A stretch of 64,000 bases of DNA from positions 16,701 to 80,700 of the forward strand of contig CANSSP010000016.1 in NCBI GenBank assembly GCA_947649645.1, read 5' to 3'. A program made the translations under genes and the position numbers. The notes beneath the pieces are model-generated. The model was not told the origin of the DNA. It worked only from the letters and a program-made list of their open reading frames with translations, and ran no database searches. The stretch comes from an uncultured Roseburia sp. (GTDB lineage Bacteria; Bacillota; Clostridia; Lachnospirales; Lachnospiraceae). Of this stretch, positions 33,683-43,232 are shown in pieces. Position 1 is the stretch's first letter. The number at the start of each line of letters is the position of its first letter.

Positions 33683-34987
33683 TTAACGGATATATCTGTG
33701 AATTACCGGACTCTTTTCGCTCTTCTCCTCCCCGATCTCGTAAGCGTCAAGGATTTTTCTGTACGCCGCCTCCTCCCTGGCGGCGTCGTTTCCGTAAATC
33801 ACGGCCAGCGTCTCCCCGGCGCGCACCGCATCGCCGTTCTTTTTCTTTAACAGAATGCCCACCGACAGATCGATTTCACTCTCCTTCGTCTCCCTTCCGC
33901 CGCCTAAAGCCATACAGGCCGTTCCGATTTCCTCGGCCAGAATCCGGTGCACGTAACCGTCTGTCCCGGCAATTACCGGAACGGCGTCCGCCGCCAGCGG
34001 CAGAAGCGACACGTCGTATACGTAAGCCGGATCCCCGCCCTGTGCCTCGATAAATTCCGCAAACCTGCGCAGGGCTGAACCATCCGCAATCACTCCCTCC
34101 ATCAGGGAAACCGCTTCCGCTTCGTCTGCCGCCCGCCCGGCCGCCACAAGCATCAGGGAACCGAGCGCAAAGACCACCTGCTTAAAGTCCTCTGGTCCCC
34201 CGCCGTTTAACATCTCAATCGCTTCAATCACTTCCAGTGAGTTGCCGACGGCCAGGCCGAGCGGCTGGTCCATATCTGTGATCACAGCATATGTTTTCTT
34301 TCCTGCCATCGTCCCGATCGATACCATGGCCTCCGCCAGAGCGACGGCGTCCTCCATTTTTTTCATAAACGCACCGTTTCCGGTTTTTACGTCCAGCACA
34401 ATCGCATCGCTGCCCGAAGCCAGCTTTTTGCTCATAATTGAGCTTGCGATCAGAGACAGCTGATCCACGGTTCCCGTCACATCCCGCAGCGCATAGAGCT
34501 TTTTGTCTGCGGGAGCCAGATTTGCCGTCTGCCCTGCAATCGCGATTCCGATCCGGTTGACATTCTCAAGGAACATCTCCTGCGTGATCCCCGTTGTAAA
34601 ACCCGGAAAACATTCCAGTTTATCGATCGTTCCCCCCGTATGGCCCAGGCCCCGGCCGGACATCTTGGCAACCGGAACGCCAAGAGCGGCAACAATCGGC
34701 GTCAGCGCAAGCGACGTCTTGTCTCCCACGCCTCCTGTACTGTGCTTATCAACCTTTACTCCGTCAATGCCGCTAAGATCAAGAACGTCCCCGCTGTCGC
34801 GCATTGCCAGCGTCAGGTCTACCGTTTCTCTTTTGCTCATCCCCTGAAAACAGATCGCCATCGTCATCGCCGACATCTGGTAATCCGGAATCGTCCCGTC
34901 GGTAAAACCGGACACCATATACCGGATTTCTTCCGTGGTAAGCTCCCCTCCCTTTTTCTTTTTTACAATCAGATCATACATGCGCAT
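33683..34987 (-). CDS. pdp: Pyrimidine-nucleoside phosphorylase
   Basis: 434 residues. It splits uridine and thymidine with phosphate, giving base plus (deoxy)ribose 1-phosphate. The family signature SGRGLGHTGGTIDKLE is intact near residue 110, and the phosphate and substrate sites KHSTGGVGDKTS and SSIMSKKLASG are present. The start MRMYDLIVKKK matches B. subtilis Pdp and has AAGGAGG upstream. It lies 26 nt downstream of the ABC exporter gene and is probably cotranscribed with it, although the functions are not obviously linked. Confidence 0.95.
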   Translation of the reverse strand: MRMYDLIVKKKKGGELTTEEIRYMVSGFTDGTIPDYQMSAMTMAICFQGMSKRETVDLTLAMRDSGDVLDLSGIDGVKVDKHSTGGVGDKTSLALTPIVAALGVPVAKMSGRGLGHTGGTIDKLECFPGFTTGITQEMFLENVNRIGIAIAGQTANLAPADKKLYALRDVTGTVDQLSLIASSIMSKKLASGSDAIVLDVKTGNGAFMKKMEDAVALAEAMVSIGTMAGKKTYAVITDMDQPLGLAVGNSLEVIEAIEMLNGGGPEDFKQVVFALGSLMLVAAGRAADEAEAVSLMEGVIADGSALRRFAEFIEAQGGDPAYVYDVSLLPLAADAVPVIAGTDGYVHRILAEEIGTACMALGGGRETKESEIDLSVGILLKKKNGDAVRAGETLAVIYGNDAAREEAAYRKILDAYEIGEEKSEKSPVIHRYIR

Positions 34988-35013
34988 TGCTGTCTGCCTC
35001 CTTTCTGCATTTT

Positions 35014-36750
35014 TTATTTGTGAAACTGCATCGTATACAGCTTTTCATAGATTCCCCCTCTGGCAAGCAGCTCCTCATGCGTGCCTTCTTCCTCGATGCC
35101 TTCGTCCGTGAGCACGAGAATCTTCTGCGCATTTTTTATCGTGGAAAGGCGATGTGCGATCACAAATGTGGTGCGGTTCCTGGCCAGCCGCTCCAGCGAA
35201 TCCTGCACGACCTTCTCACTCTCGTTGTCAAGCGCGGACGTCGCCTCATCAAAGATCAGAATCGGCGGATTTTTAAGAAAAACGCGCGCAATGGAAAGGC
35301 GCTGCTTCTGGCCGCCCGAAAGTTTGATCCCGCGCTGTCCGATATCCGTGTCATATCCATTTGGAAGCGAGAGGATAAATTCGTGCGCATTGGCGTTTCT
35401 GGCCGCCTCCATCACTTCTTCCCGCGTGGCGTCCGGCCGCCCGTAGCGGATATTGTCATACACCGTGCCGACAAACAGATAGACATCCTGCTGTACAATC
35501 CCAATGTGATCGCGCAGACTTTTCAGCTTCAGACTACGGATATCCCTTCCGTCAATCTTCACCGCTCCCCCCGTCACATCGTAAAACCTTGGTATCAGGG
35601 AACACAGCGTACTTTTACCGGCGCCCGAAGAACCTACAAGCGCCATGTAAGATCCCGCCGGCACATTTAAATTGATATGATTCAGCACTGTCTCCGTGTT
35701 TTCTTCATATTGAAAAGACACATTTTCAAACGTGATATCTCCCTTCACCTCTTTTAACTCCACGGCATCCGGTCTGTCGTCTATATCCGGTTCAATCGCC
35801 ATAATTTCACAGAAGCGCTCAAACCCTGTGTAACCGTTCTGGAACTGCTCTGTAAAATCAATCAGCGTCCGCACCGGGTCGGTAAACACACTGATGTACA
35901 GGAGAAATGTGACAAGATCGCTGACATCCACACTTCCCCGCATGATCAGATACACGCCTGCAAGGATCACATTGACCTGGATAAGCGTCGTAAATGCCCC
36001 CAGGCCCGCGTGAAAACTCCCCATATAGTGATAACTGTTCTTTTTTGCAGAGAGAAACCCCTCGTTCCCCTCTTTGAATTTTTCATTTTCAATTCCCTCG
36101 TTCGCGAACGATTTGACGACACGGATCCCCGAAAGATTATCCTCAATCCTTGCGTTGATCTCCGCAATCCGGACCCGGTTCTGCTTAAACGCCCTGCGCA
36201 TCTTCCCATTCAGAAAATATGCATAGGCAAACATCAGCGGAAGTACGGCAAAGGCGGCCAGCGCCAGCATCGGACTGATACCGACAAGTATGATAAACGC
36301 CCCCGAAATCTTTAAAACAGACAAAATCAGATTCTCCGGCCCATGGTGCATCAGCTCCGTGATATCAAACAGATCGTTTGTAATGCGCGACATCAGCTGA
36401 CCGACTTTCTGATTGTCATAAAACGTGAACGACAGTTTCTGGAAATGGGCAAAAATCTTCGCGCGCATGTCGTATTCAATCTTCGCCCCCATCACATGAC
36501 CGTAATTGGAAATAAAAAATTTACTGTAGCAGTCCAGCGCAACCATTGCGCACAGGACGACGGCGATCACGCTGATCTGGCTGCGGATCTCCGCCGGATC
36601 GAGATAGAGAAGCGTAGACGTCACATAGCGGATGACCAGAGGAAGCGCAAGCGCGATCGCCGCCGAGACAGCCGCAAAAAACATGTCCGCCCAGAAGACA
36701 GCCCGATACGGTTTATAATAAGACAACATTTTCTTTAAATTTCCACTCAT
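35014..36750 (-). CDS. ABC exporter (fused membrane and ATPase domains, homodimer type)
   Basis: 578 residues. Six membrane segments (about 15-310) are followed by an ATPase domain with GSSGAGKSTLCSL, LSGGQKQRLSIARVF, LIFDEATSALD and IAHRLSTI. All catalytic residues are canonical, unlike the BmrC/D-like pair, so a homodimer is expected. Members export lipids, peptides or drugs; the substrate cannot be inferred. The start follows GAGGAGAGTT. It is transcribed divergently from the LUD gene, from a shared 70-nt intergenic region. Confidence 0.9.
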   Translation of the reverse strand: MSGNLKKMLSYYKPYRAVFWADMFFAAVSAAIALALPLVIRYVTSTLLYLDPAEIRSQISVIAVVLCAMVALDCYSKFFISNYGHVMGAKIEYDMRAKIFAHFQKLSFTFYDNQKVGQLMSRITNDLFDITELMHHGPENLILSVLKISGAFIILVGISPMLALAAFAVLPLMFAYAYFLNGKMRRAFKQNRVRIAEINARIEDNLSGIRVVKSFANEGIENEKFKEGNEGFLSAKKNSYHYMGSFHAGLGAFTTLIQVNVILAGVYLIMRGSVDVSDLVTFLLYISVFTDPVRTLIDFTEQFQNGYTGFERFCEIMAIEPDIDDRPDAVELKEVKGDITFENVSFQYEENTETVLNHINLNVPAGSYMALVGSSGAGKSTLCSLIPRFYDVTGGAVKIDGRDIRSLKLKSLRDHIGIVQQDVYLFVGTVYDNIRYGRPDATREEVMEAARNANAHEFILSLPNGYDTDIGQRGIKLSGGQKQRLSIARVFLKNPPILIFDEATSALDNESEKVVQDSLERLARNRTTFVIAHRLSTIKNAQKILVLTDEGIEEEGTHEELLARGGIYEKLYTMQFHK

Positions 36751-36763
36751 AACTCTCCTCTTA

Positions 36764-36792
36764 TTGAAATAATGCGAGTCTTCCCGTATAAT
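36764..36792 (+). promoter_or_regulatory. Sigma-A promoter for the LUD-domain gene
   Basis: Plus strand: TTGAAA (36764-36769), 17 nt, TATAAT (36787-36792), with the ATG about 30 nt downstream after AAAGGAGG. Confidence 0.85.
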
Positions 36793-36822
36793 AATTGTAT
36801 CGAATCATAAAGGAGGCAGCAC

Positions 36823-37461
36823 ATGAATCCAAAACAGATGCACTACGAAACTCTCGCGGATACCGTAATTGCGAACCTGAAAAAACGCCAGATCGAGGCA
36901 TGGTACTGTGCCAACGTCGAAGAAGCTGAAAAAAAGGCCTTCTCCTTCCTGACACCAGGCTGCCTGGTCTCCTTTGGCGGTTCCATGACCTTAACCGACA
37001 TCGGCATGCTCACGGCGCTGCGCCACGACCCGAATATCCGTCTGCTCGACCGCGCAAAAGTCTCCACACCGGAAGAGACGAGCCGGATCTACCACGACGC
37101 TCTTTCCGCCGACTTTTATTTTATGAGCACGAACGCAATCACCGCCGCCGGAGAGCTTGTCAATATCGATGGAACCGGTAACCGCGTCGCCGCGTTAATC
37201 TACGGTCCCAGAAATGTCATTATCATGGCCGGCATGAACAAAGTCGTCCCTTCCGTCGAAGAGGCCGTAAGCCGGGTACACAACACCGCCACCCCGATGA
37301 ACTGCAGACGTCTCGGCAGAAACACCCCCTGCGCGGCAACCGGCATCTGTGTCGACTGCATCTCACCCGACTGCATCTGCAACCAGGTCGTCATCACCAG
37401 AAGAAGCGGCATCCCCGGCCGGATCAAAGTCATCCTGATCGGAGAAGAACTCGGTTATTAA
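36823..37461 (+). CDS. LUD-domain protein (YkgG/LutC-like)
   Basis: 212 residues. The LUD fold is indicated by LVSFGGSMTLTDIGM near residue 50, STNAITAAGELVNIDGTGN near 105 and PRNVIIMAGMNKVV. A cysteine cluster follows near residue 165-190 (MNCRR, TPCAATGIC, CISPDCICN), suggesting a metal or Fe-S site. LutC-type proteins support lactate oxidation with LutA/LutB, but neither partner is nearby; stand-alone versions in Clostridia are of unknown function. Its stop codon shares TTAA with the stop of the convergent hydrogenase gene. Confidence 0.85.
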   Translation: MNPKQMHYETLADTVIANLKKRQIEAWYCANVEEAEKKAFSFLTPGCLVSFGGSMTLTDIGMLTALRHDPNIRLLDRAKVSTPEETSRIYHDALSADFYFMSTNAITAAGELVNIDGTGNRVAALIYGPRNVIIMAGMNKVVPSVEEAVSRVHNTATPMNCRRLGRNTPCAATGICVDCISPDCICNQVVITRRSGIPGRIKVILIGEELGY

Positions 37462-39179
37462 ACTTCTTTGCCGGCTTCTCCGGCATTACCGTCCACATTG
37501 GCCCTGTGCAGAAGTTTATGCCTCTTTCCGGCCAGAAATCCTTCACAGAGCTGCTTTACTGCCGGGTTTTCATCGGGAAAGCGGATATTGGATGCGGCGT
37601 CCACTTTATAGATTCCGTCCATTCTCCCTTTCCTGGTTCTCGGCCCCGCCTGCGCAGGCTGTCCTCCTCCCATGATACATCCCCTCCGGCACGCCATGAC
37701 CTCCACAAAATCATATGATTTCTCACCGCTTCGGATCGCTGCAAGCAGACGTCCCGCATTCGCAAGCCCGTGCACAACGGCGATTCTGACCTCGCGTTCC
37801 CCCAGTGTAACGACCGCTTCTCTGATCCCGTCTTCGCCGCGGACACCGGTAAAACGAATCGCGTCCAGCGCCTTATAATTTTTCTCTGTCGACAGGCGCC
37901 TTAAAACAGCCTCCGTGACGCCCCCTGTAACGCCGAAAATGGCGCCGCCCCCCGAAGCAATCGAAAATGGCATATCCGCAGCCTCGCCTCCAAGTTTCTC
38001 AAACTGGATTCCCACCTGTTTGATCATGCGGATAACCTCGACGGTGGTAAGTACAAAATCCGTATCCTGTCTGCCGTCCGTATAATTGTCCGGTCTTAAA
38101 ATTTCTCCCTTTTTTGCGGTGCAGGGCATAATGGACACCACGACGGTCCGCCTTCCGTCTGCCCTGTCTTTTTTGGCGGAATATTCCTTGATTACAGCGG
38201 AAAACATCCCCTGCGGGGAACGACAGGTGGAAATATTCCCGGCAAATTCCGGATATTTCCGCTCACAGAACCGGACCCACCCGGGACAACAGGAGGTGAA
38301 AAGCGGAAGCTTTTCTTTCTTTGAAAGGCGGTCCAGAAACTCTTCTGCCTCCTCCATCACGGTCAGATCCGCTGCGAAATTGGTATCGTAAACCTCGTCG
38401 AATCCCATAATGCGCAGAGCTTCCACCAGCTTCCCGAAGGAATTTTCTCCCTTGGGAATCCCGAAATGATCGCCGACGGCCAGGCGCACCGCCGGAGCAA
38501 CCTGCGCGACGACACGCACATTTTTATCGTAAATGGCGTTCCATACCTGCGTGACATTGGTGCGGATGGAAATGGCAGCCGTCGGACAGACCGACGCACA
38601 CTGCCCGCAGCCGACACAATCCGTCTCCGAAAGTTTCCGGTCAAACGCAGGCATCACTTCCATCCGCGCTCCCCGGTGAGCAAAATCAATCGCGCCGACC
38701 CCCTGTATCTCGTCACAGGTACGCACACAGTCCCCGCAGAGAATGCATTTGTTCGGGTCACGTACAATACTGGGCGAACTCATGTCAGGCGTTTTTTTCC
38801 TGCGATTGTCCGGAAAACGGACCTCACGCACACCCACACGGTAAGCAAGAGACTGCAGCTCACACATTCCGTTCTTGTGGCAGACCGTACAGTCCCTGCA
38901 GTGAGACGACAATAAAAGTTCAATAATCATCTTCCGGTAACGCTGGATCTTTTTTGTGTTTGTATATATGACCATGCCGGGCCGCGGCTGTTCCGAGCAG
39001 GATGCAAAAATCCTTCCCCGGTCGTCCTCCACCACACACATCCGACAGGCGCCGTAGACGGAGAGTTCAGAGTGATAACAGAATGTGGGCAGGTCAATTC
39101 CCGCTTTCCGGATCAACGACAGCACATTCTTTTCGCCCTCGATCGGAACATATTTTGAATCAATTGTTATATAATCCAT
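37458..39179 (-). CDS. hydA: [FeFe]-hydrogenase catalytic subunit, NAD(P)-linked type (HydA/HndD)
   Basis: 573 residues. In order: an N-terminal [2Fe-2S] domain (FCYHSELSVYGACRMC), a His-Cys cluster (HCRDCTVCHKNGMC), two [4Fe-4S] motifs (CILCGDCVRTC; CVGCGQCASVCP) and the H-cluster domain. The H-cluster motifs are TSCCPGW, MPCTAKK and MACRRGCIMGGGQP; the last differs from the usual CPGGC form. It catalyses reversible H2 formation. With the next two subunits it forms a trimeric enzyme that bifurcates electrons from NADH and reduced ferredoxin. The start at 39179 follows GGAGGGAAAA. There is no terminator between it and the convergent LUD gene. Confidence 0.95.
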   Translation of the reverse strand: MDYITIDSKYVPIEGEKNVLSLIRKAGIDLPTFCYHSELSVYGACRMCVVEDDRGRIFASCSEQPRPGMVIYTNTKKIQRYRKMIIELLLSSHCRDCTVCHKNGMCELQSLAYRVGVREVRFPDNRRKKTPDMSSPSIVRDPNKCILCGDCVRTCDEIQGVGAIDFAHRGARMEVMPAFDRKLSETDCVGCGQCASVCPTAAISIRTNVTQVWNAIYDKNVRVVAQVAPAVRLAVGDHFGIPKGENSFGKLVEALRIMGFDEVYDTNFAADLTVMEEAEEFLDRLSKKEKLPLFTSCCPGWVRFCERKYPEFAGNISTCRSPQGMFSAVIKEYSAKKDRADGRRTVVVSIMPCTAKKGEILRPDNYTDGRQDTDFVLTTVEVIRMIKQVGIQFEKLGGEAADMPFSIASGGGAIFGVTGGVTEAVLRRLSTEKNYKALDAIRFTGVRGEDGIREAVVTLGEREVRIAVVHGLANAGRLLAAIRSGEKSYDFVEVMACRRGCIMGGGQPAQAGPRTRKGRMDGIYKVDAASNIRFPDENPAVKQLCEGFLAGKRHKLLHRANVDGNAGEAGKEV

Positions 39180-39192
39180 TTTTCCCTCCAGA

Positions 39193-41064
39193 TCAGTTTT
39201 CCACGTAAACCGCGCCGAATGCACACTGTTCCACACACGCACCACATTTGATACACTTTGCAGCATCGACGGAAAACGGTTCCTTTATTTTTCCGGTGAT
39301 CGCGCCCGCCGGACAGTTTCTCGCACATTTTGAGCATCCCCTGCACTTCTGCGGATCAATCACAAAACGGCGCAGCGCCTGACAGTTTCCGGTGCGGCAG
39401 CGCTTATCCACAACATGATCGAGATATTCCTGCCTGAAATTTTTCAGAGTACTCAGCACCGGAAGCGCCGCGCTCTTTCCAAGCCCGCAGAGCGCCGTGT
39501 CGGAAATGGCCTCCCCGAGCTCCTGCAGAAGATCAAGCTGCTCCACCGTGCCTCTTCCCGCCACGATATCCTCTAAAATCTCAAGCATTCTTCTGGTGCC
39601 CTCCCGGCACGGGACACATTTTCCGCAGCTCTCGTTCTGCGTAAAATTCATAAAAAACCGCGCCACTTCGACCATACAGGTACTCTCGTCCATCACGACA
39701 AGACCGCCGGAACCGATCATCGCGCCGAGCTCTTTTAAAGAGTCAAAATCCAGTTTTACATCCAGATTACTGGTGACAAGACATCCGCCCGAGGGTCCTC
39801 CGATCTGTACCGCCTTAAAAGGCGCATCGTCTTTGATCCCGCCTCCGACTCCGAAAACAATCTCGCCAAGGGTTGTCCCCATCGGCACTTCGATCAGCCC
39901 TGTGTTTTTGACGCTCCCCGTCAGCGCAAATGCCTTTGTGCCCGGACTGTGCTCTGTCCCCAGTCTGTGATACCAGTCTGCTCCGTGTTCGATGATCAGC
40001 GGAACGTTCGCGTAAGTCTCGACATTGTTTAAGACTGTCGGCTTACCAAACAGCCCCTGCTCCACCGTCCGCGGCGGCTTTGTCCGCGGCATTCCACGCT
40101 CTCCTTCAATCGATGCGGTCAGGGCACTCCCCTCCCCGCAGACAAAAGCGCCTGCCCCGCGGTTGATGTGCACGCGAAATCCAAAGCCGGAACCCATAAT
40201 GTTTTCTCCCAGAAGTCCCGCTTCCTCTGCCTGGTCAATCGCGGTCCGAAGGCGCTTTACGGCGAGCGGATACTCCGCGCGCACATAGATATACCCCTCT
40301 TTCGCGCCCACTGCATACCCCGCGATCATCATGCCCTCAAGCATTTTGTGCGGGTCGCCCTCCATCACACTCCGGTCCATAAACGCGCCCGGGTCGCCCT
40401 CGTCGCCGTTGCAGACCACATAGCGGACCGTCTCCTTCTGCCCGGCCACCTGTTTCCACTTGTATCCGGTCGAAAACCCACCGCCGCCGCGGCCGCGCAG
40501 CTCCGATTTTGTTATGACGTCCACAACTTCCTGCGGCGTCATCTCAAACAGCGCTTTCTCCAGCGCCCGGTATCCCCCTGCAGCCAGATATTCCGCCAGA
40601 TTTTCGGCGTCAATATGGCCGCAGTTCTCCAGGACCTGCCTCGTCTGTTTCGCGTAAAACGGTATTTTTTCCTGTTCCCGATAGCGCACACCGTCAAGCT
40701 CATACAGGAGCCGCTCCACCGGACGGTTGTTTAAAATCGTCTCCTCAAAAATCTCATCGCAGTCCTCTTCCTTTACCTTTATGTACAGATAATTCATCGG
40801 CTCAATGCGCACCAGCGGTCCCATCTCACAAAAACCATGACAGCCGCTCCGCTTTACGCCGATATGGGCAATCTCCGGTCCGGATTCCACGGAAATGTCA
40901 TCTTTCCCCTCCGCCAGTTTTGCAAGTCTCTCATAAATCTGCTGTGACCCTCCGGCAAGACAGCCGGTTCCTGCACACACCAGGACTCGTTTCGTCTGTC
41001 TCTCCATCGTCCCGGCCGCCAGATCGCGCGCCTGTTTTAAATCGTCTCTGGAAGCTATTTTCAT
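39193..41064 (-). CDS. hydB: NADH-binding hydrogenase subunit (HydB/HndC, NuoF-like)
   Basis: 623 residues. An N-terminal thioredoxin-like [2Fe-2S] domain (about 25-115; CAGTGCLAGG and GCHGFCEMGP) is followed by the NuoF core with the NADH site (LRGRGGGGFSTGYKWK), the FMN region (CNGDEGDPGAFMDR) and a [4Fe-4S] site (ESCGKCVPCREGTRRM). Two ferredoxin motifs lie at the C-terminus (CRGCSKCARNCP; CIKCGACVEQCAF). This is the flavin-bifurcating subunit of HydABC. The fused thioredoxin-like domain replaces a separate HndB. Its start overlaps the hydC stop in ATGA. Confidence 0.95.
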   Translation of the reverse strand: MKIASRDDLKQARDLAAGTMERQTKRVLVCAGTGCLAGGSQQIYERLAKLAEGKDDISVESGPEIAHIGVKRSGCHGFCEMGPLVRIEPMNYLYIKVKEEDCDEIFEETILNNRPVERLLYELDGVRYREQEKIPFYAKQTRQVLENCGHIDAENLAEYLAAGGYRALEKALFEMTPQEVVDVITKSELRGRGGGGFSTGYKWKQVAGQKETVRYVVCNGDEGDPGAFMDRSVMEGDPHKMLEGMMIAGYAVGAKEGYIYVRAEYPLAVKRLRTAIDQAEEAGLLGENIMGSGFGFRVHINRGAGAFVCGEGSALTASIEGERGMPRTKPPRTVEQGLFGKPTVLNNVETYANVPLIIEHGADWYHRLGTEHSPGTKAFALTGSVKNTGLIEVPMGTTLGEIVFGVGGGIKDDAPFKAVQIGGPSGGCLVTSNLDVKLDFDSLKELGAMIGSGGLVVMDESTCMVEVARFFMNFTQNESCGKCVPCREGTRRMLEILEDIVAGRGTVEQLDLLQELGEAISDTALCGLGKSAALPVLSTLKNFRQEYLDHVVDKRCRTGNCQALRRFVIDPQKCRGCSKCARNCPAGAITGKIKEPFSVDAAKCIKCGACVEQCAFGAVYVEN

Positions 41065-41564
41065 GTATTTTCTGTCCTTTCCGCTGCAGGCCGATCCTGC
41101 GCCAGGTTTTTAATCAGCTCCGACACCGATTCCGGCGTCATGGCGGGATATACCTTTTCATTGACAGTCAGCGCAGGGGCCAGGCCACAGGCGCCAAGAC
41201 ACGACACCGTCTCCAGCGTAAAGAGCATATCCTCCGTCGTGTGCCGGTCTGCGTCAAGTCCAAGTTCCTGCCTTAACCGCTCTAAAATCGCCGTCGACCG
41301 CCGCACATGACAGGCCGTCCCGTCGCACACCCGGATAATATACTTCCCCTTTGGCTCAAAAGAGAAGTTTTCATAAAAAGTGGCTACACTGTACGCCTTC
41401 GCCTCCCCTATGCCAAGCTTACCGGCCACATAGCCAAGCAGCTCCGGCGGAAGATAGTGAAACTGTGCCTGGATATCCTGTATCACAGGGATAAGAGATT
41501 CCTTTTTCATCCCATGTCCCGCAATGATCTCGTCCGTTTTGTCATAATAGGACTGTTCTAGCAT
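41061..41564 (-). CDS. hydC: NuoE-like [2Fe-2S] hydrogenase subunit (HydC/HndA)
   Basis: 167 residues. The thioredoxin-like NuoE fold has all four ligands, in CDGTACHVR near residue 90 and CLGACGLAP near 130. It carries electrons within the trimeric hydrogenase. The start at 41564 follows GAGGGGGAATTAC. It is the first gene of hydC-hydB-hydA. Upstream, only about 30 nt away, is a strong hairpin with T-run, so expression must come through or from within that structure. Confidence 0.94.
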   Translation of the reverse strand: MLEQSYYDKTDEIIAGHGMKKESLIPVIQDIQAQFHYLPPELLGYVAGKLGIGEAKAYSVATFYENFSFEPKGKYIIRVCDGTACHVRRSTAILERLRQELGLDADRHTTEDMLFTLETVSCLGACGLAPALTVNEKVYPAMTPESVSELIKNLAQDRPAAERTENT

Positions 41565-41594
41565 GTAATTCCCCCTCAATTCTTTCCTGTCGGG

Positions 41595-41635
41595 AAAAAA
41601 GGAAGGCCGACCAAAAAGTCCGGCCTTCCTTTTTT
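41595..41635. terminator. Strong terminator-like hairpin between nfnB and hydC
   Basis: A 15-bp stem pairs AAAAAAGGAAGGCCG with CGGCCTTCCTTTTTT around an 11-nt loop, with a T-run on both strands. It lies about 100 nt after the nfnB stop and only about 30 nt before the hydC start, so it may be an intrinsic terminator, an attenuator, or both. Confidence 0.85.
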
Positions 41636-41733
41636 CCATTCCATCCGATGTGCGCTGTGAACGCCGTGCAGCGCCCGTCCGCAGCAGGCTCTCACCTGCC
41701 TCTCAGAAAAACCTTTCGTCCCTGCCGGCTCTT

Positions 41734-43131
41734 TTAAGAACCGGTACGGGTGTTTTTCAGATAATTATCAATTCCTTTTGCAGCCGCTTTCCCGGCGCCC
41801 ATTGCAAGTATCACGGTCGCCGCCCCTGTCACGGCATCGCCGCCGGCAAACACACCGGCCTTCGAGGTAGCGCCGTCCTCCTCCGACGCCACAATACACT
41901 TTCTGCGGTTGGTATCAAGTCCGCTCGTCGTGGAAGAAATGAGCGGGTTGGGCGAAGTCCCCAGCGACATGATCACCGTGTCTGCTTCAATCTCATATTC
42001 CGATCCGGGAACCTCCACCGGGCTCCTTCTTCCAGACTCGTCCGGCTCACCAAGCTCCATTCGGATAACACGCGCCCCTCTGACACGGCCGTCCTCGTCC
42101 ACAAGGATTTCGGTCGGGTTCTGGAGAAGATCAAAAAGAATGCCCTCCTCCTTTGCGTGGTGCACCTCCTCCACTCTGGCCGGAAGCTCCGCCTCACTGC
42201 GCCGGTATACGATATGCACCTCTGCGCCGAGACGCTTTGCCGTTCTCGCCGCATCCATTGCCACATTTCCTCCTCCGACGACAATCACTTTCTTTCCGGC
42301 CTTAATCGGCGTGTCATACCCTTCCAGAAATGCTTTCATAAGATTATTTCTCGTCAGATATTCGTTCGCGGAAAACACACCCAGAGCCTGCTCTCCCGGT
42401 ATCCCCATAAACCGTGGAAGTCCTGCACCGGATCCGATAAACACAGCCTCAAATCCTTCCTTCTCCATCAGCTCGTCGATCGTGACGGACTGTCCGATCA
42501 CTACATTTGTCTCTATTTTGACGCCGAGCGCTTTTACGTTCTCCACCTCCGCGGCGACTACCTCCTGCTTTGGCAGACGAAATTCCGGAATGCCGTAAAT
42601 AAGCACACCTCCCGCCTCATGGAGCGCCTCAAAAATCGTAACGTCGTATCCCATTTTCGCGAGATCTCCCGCACAGGTCAGTCCGGCCGGACCGGAACCG
42701 ATGACAGCCACCTTATGGCCGTTTTTCTGCTCTGGCGCTTCCGGCGTTATCCCCCTGGAGCGCGCCCAGTCCGCCGCAAAACGCTCCAGCTTGCCGATCG
42801 ATACCGGATCGCCTTTGATGCCGCGGATACATCTGCCCTCACACTGACTCTCCTGCGGACAGACACGGCCGCAGACAGCCGGCAGGGCAGAAGATCTGCT
42901 GATGGTCTGATATGCCTCCTCAAACTTTTCTTCTTTTATCTGCGATACAAATGCCGGTATATCGATGGAAACCGGACACCCCTTGACGCACTGTGCATTT
43001 TTACAGTTCAGGCACCGGGCCGCTTCCTCCACTGCCTCCGCCTCGTCGTATCCCAGGCATACTTCGTCAAAATTTGCCGCGCGCACCAACGGCTCCTGTT
43101 CACGCACCGGCACTTTCTTTAATACGTCCAT
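41734..43131 (-). CDS. nfnB: NfnB subunit of NADH-dependent ferredoxin:NADP oxidoreductase (GltD-like)
   Basis: 465 residues. Two [4Fe-4S] motifs lie in the first 110 residues (CLNCKNAQCVKGCP; CGRVCPQESQCEGRC). FAD- and NADPH-binding Rossmann motifs follow (VAVIGSGPAGLTCAGDLA near 140; VIVVGGGNVAMDAARTAKRL near 285). Stand-alone it is often annotated as a glutamate synthase small subunit. Paired with the preceding nfnA-type gene it is better read as NfnB, which couples NADH and reduced ferredoxin to make NADPH by flavin bifurcation. The start follows GGAGGATGGG. Confidence 0.9.
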   Translation of the reverse strand: MDVLKKVPVREQEPLVRAANFDEVCLGYDEAEAVEEAARCLNCKNAQCVKGCPVSIDIPAFVSQIKEEKFEEAYQTISRSSALPAVCGRVCPQESQCEGRCIRGIKGDPVSIGKLERFAADWARSRGITPEAPEQKNGHKVAVIGSGPAGLTCAGDLAKMGYDVTIFEALHEAGGVLIYGIPEFRLPKQEVVAAEVENVKALGVKIETNVVIGQSVTIDELMEKEGFEAVFIGSGAGLPRFMGIPGEQALGVFSANEYLTRNNLMKAFLEGYDTPIKAGKKVIVVGGGNVAMDAARTAKRLGAEVHIVYRRSEAELPARVEEVHHAKEEGILFDLLQNPTEILVDEDGRVRGARVIRMELGEPDESGRRSPVEVPGSEYEIEADTVIMSLGTSPNPLISSTTSGLDTNRRKCIVASEEDGATSKAGVFAGGDAVTGAATVILAMGAGKAAAKGIDNYLKNTRTGS

Positions 43132-43232
43132 CCCATCCTCCTCTTTTTTACAGCTTCCGGCTCACAGTAATCCTCATTTCCTTCCCGGCGCCGCAAAGCG
43201 CAGTGCATGAGGGTACTGTCTCCGAAACGTTT

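Noticed and set aside
41650..43122. 490-codon plus-strand open frame opposite nfnB
   Set aside because: It is fully antisense to a clear enzyme gene, has no ribosome binding site, and its translation is rich in Arg, His and Cys with no domain pattern. It is a by-product of codon composition.
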